In this document: positions 5,829 to 5,850 of the stretch, one piece after another | Layout of the letters: each line of letters starts with the position of its first letter | Numbering within the stretch: position 1 is the first letter of the stretch | Assembly (NCBI GenBank): GCA_902478885.1 | Contig: CABSMS010000108.1 | Coordinates: forward strand, 1 to 5,850 | Direction: 5' to 3' | DNA length: 5,850 nt | Source of the DNA: an uncultured Collinsella sp. | GTDB lineage: Bacteria; Actinomycetota; Coriobacteriia; Coriobacteriales; Coriobacteriaceae | Program-made: the position numbers and the translations under genes | Notes under the pieces: generated by a model | What the model saw: the letters and a program-made list of their open reading frames with translations, nothing else | The model's database searches: none | Told to the model about the DNA's origin: nothing

Positions 5829-5850
5829 CTGTCTCTTATACACATCTGAC
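5829..5850 (+). other. Tn5/Nextera read-1 adapter (sequencing artefact)
   Basis: CTGTCTCTTATACACATCT (5829-5847) is the Tn5 mosaic end, and the following GAC is the start of the Nextera read-1 adapter. It is an exact match. Any open frame crossing this point gains false residues: the plus-strand reading gives LSLIHI and the minus-strand reading gives MCIRDR, both common adapter-derived peptides. Confidence 0.97.

Noticed and set aside
5579..5850. Small open frames on both strands at the right end
   Set aside because: They start or end in the adapter, giving the known artefact peptides MCIRDR and LSLIHI, and they overlap the YolD-like gene.

Overview
The window looks like a chromosomal contig from a high-GC, Gram-positive anaerobe. 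It most resembles a coriobacterium of the Collinsella type. This assignment is an inference from three things: the GC-rich codon usage, the strong GGAGG-type ribosome binding sites, and the Y-family polymerase plus YolD-like pair behind LexA boxes. No marker gene fixes the species. Both ends are library artefact: bases 1-39 and 5829-5850 match Tn5/Nextera adapters, so only about 40-5828 is biological.

Layout. On the left (40-1248, plus) is the 3' part of a VirD4/TraG-type conjugative coupling ATPase, cut off at its 5' end by the contig edge. It converges on pgi, glucose-6-phosphate isomerase (1390-3084, minus), a complete and intact glycolytic gene. The gap between them holds two tandem intrinsic terminators that both read for pgi. 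The pgi leader has a strong ribosome binding site and, just before it, a perfect 9-bp hairpin whose loop is itself a Shine-Dalgarno sequence.

Upstream of pgi is a 60-base, nearly perfect palindromic repeat. After it comes a short minus-strand gene (3284-3808) whose product looks like only the N-terminal dinucleotide-binding half of an iron-containing alcohol dehydrogenase, with the cofactor loop altered and the metal-binding half missing. The palindrome is placed to act as its terminator. A degenerate piece of the same repeat lies at 3937-3957.

On the right is a two-gene plus-strand operon: an UmuC/UvrX-like Y-family DNA polymerase (4030-5535) overlapped by 8 bases by a YolD-like gene (from 5528, truncated by the contig end). 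In front of it is a good sigma-70-type promoter (TTGACG, 17 bases, TATTAT) with two LexA-type operators at and just after the expected transcription start. The arrangement reads as an SOS-induced translesion synthesis cassette.

No tRNA, rRNA, CRISPR array or transposase gene was seen. The coupling protein is the only sign of a mobile element, and no relaxase, mating-pore gene or attachment site is visible in this window.
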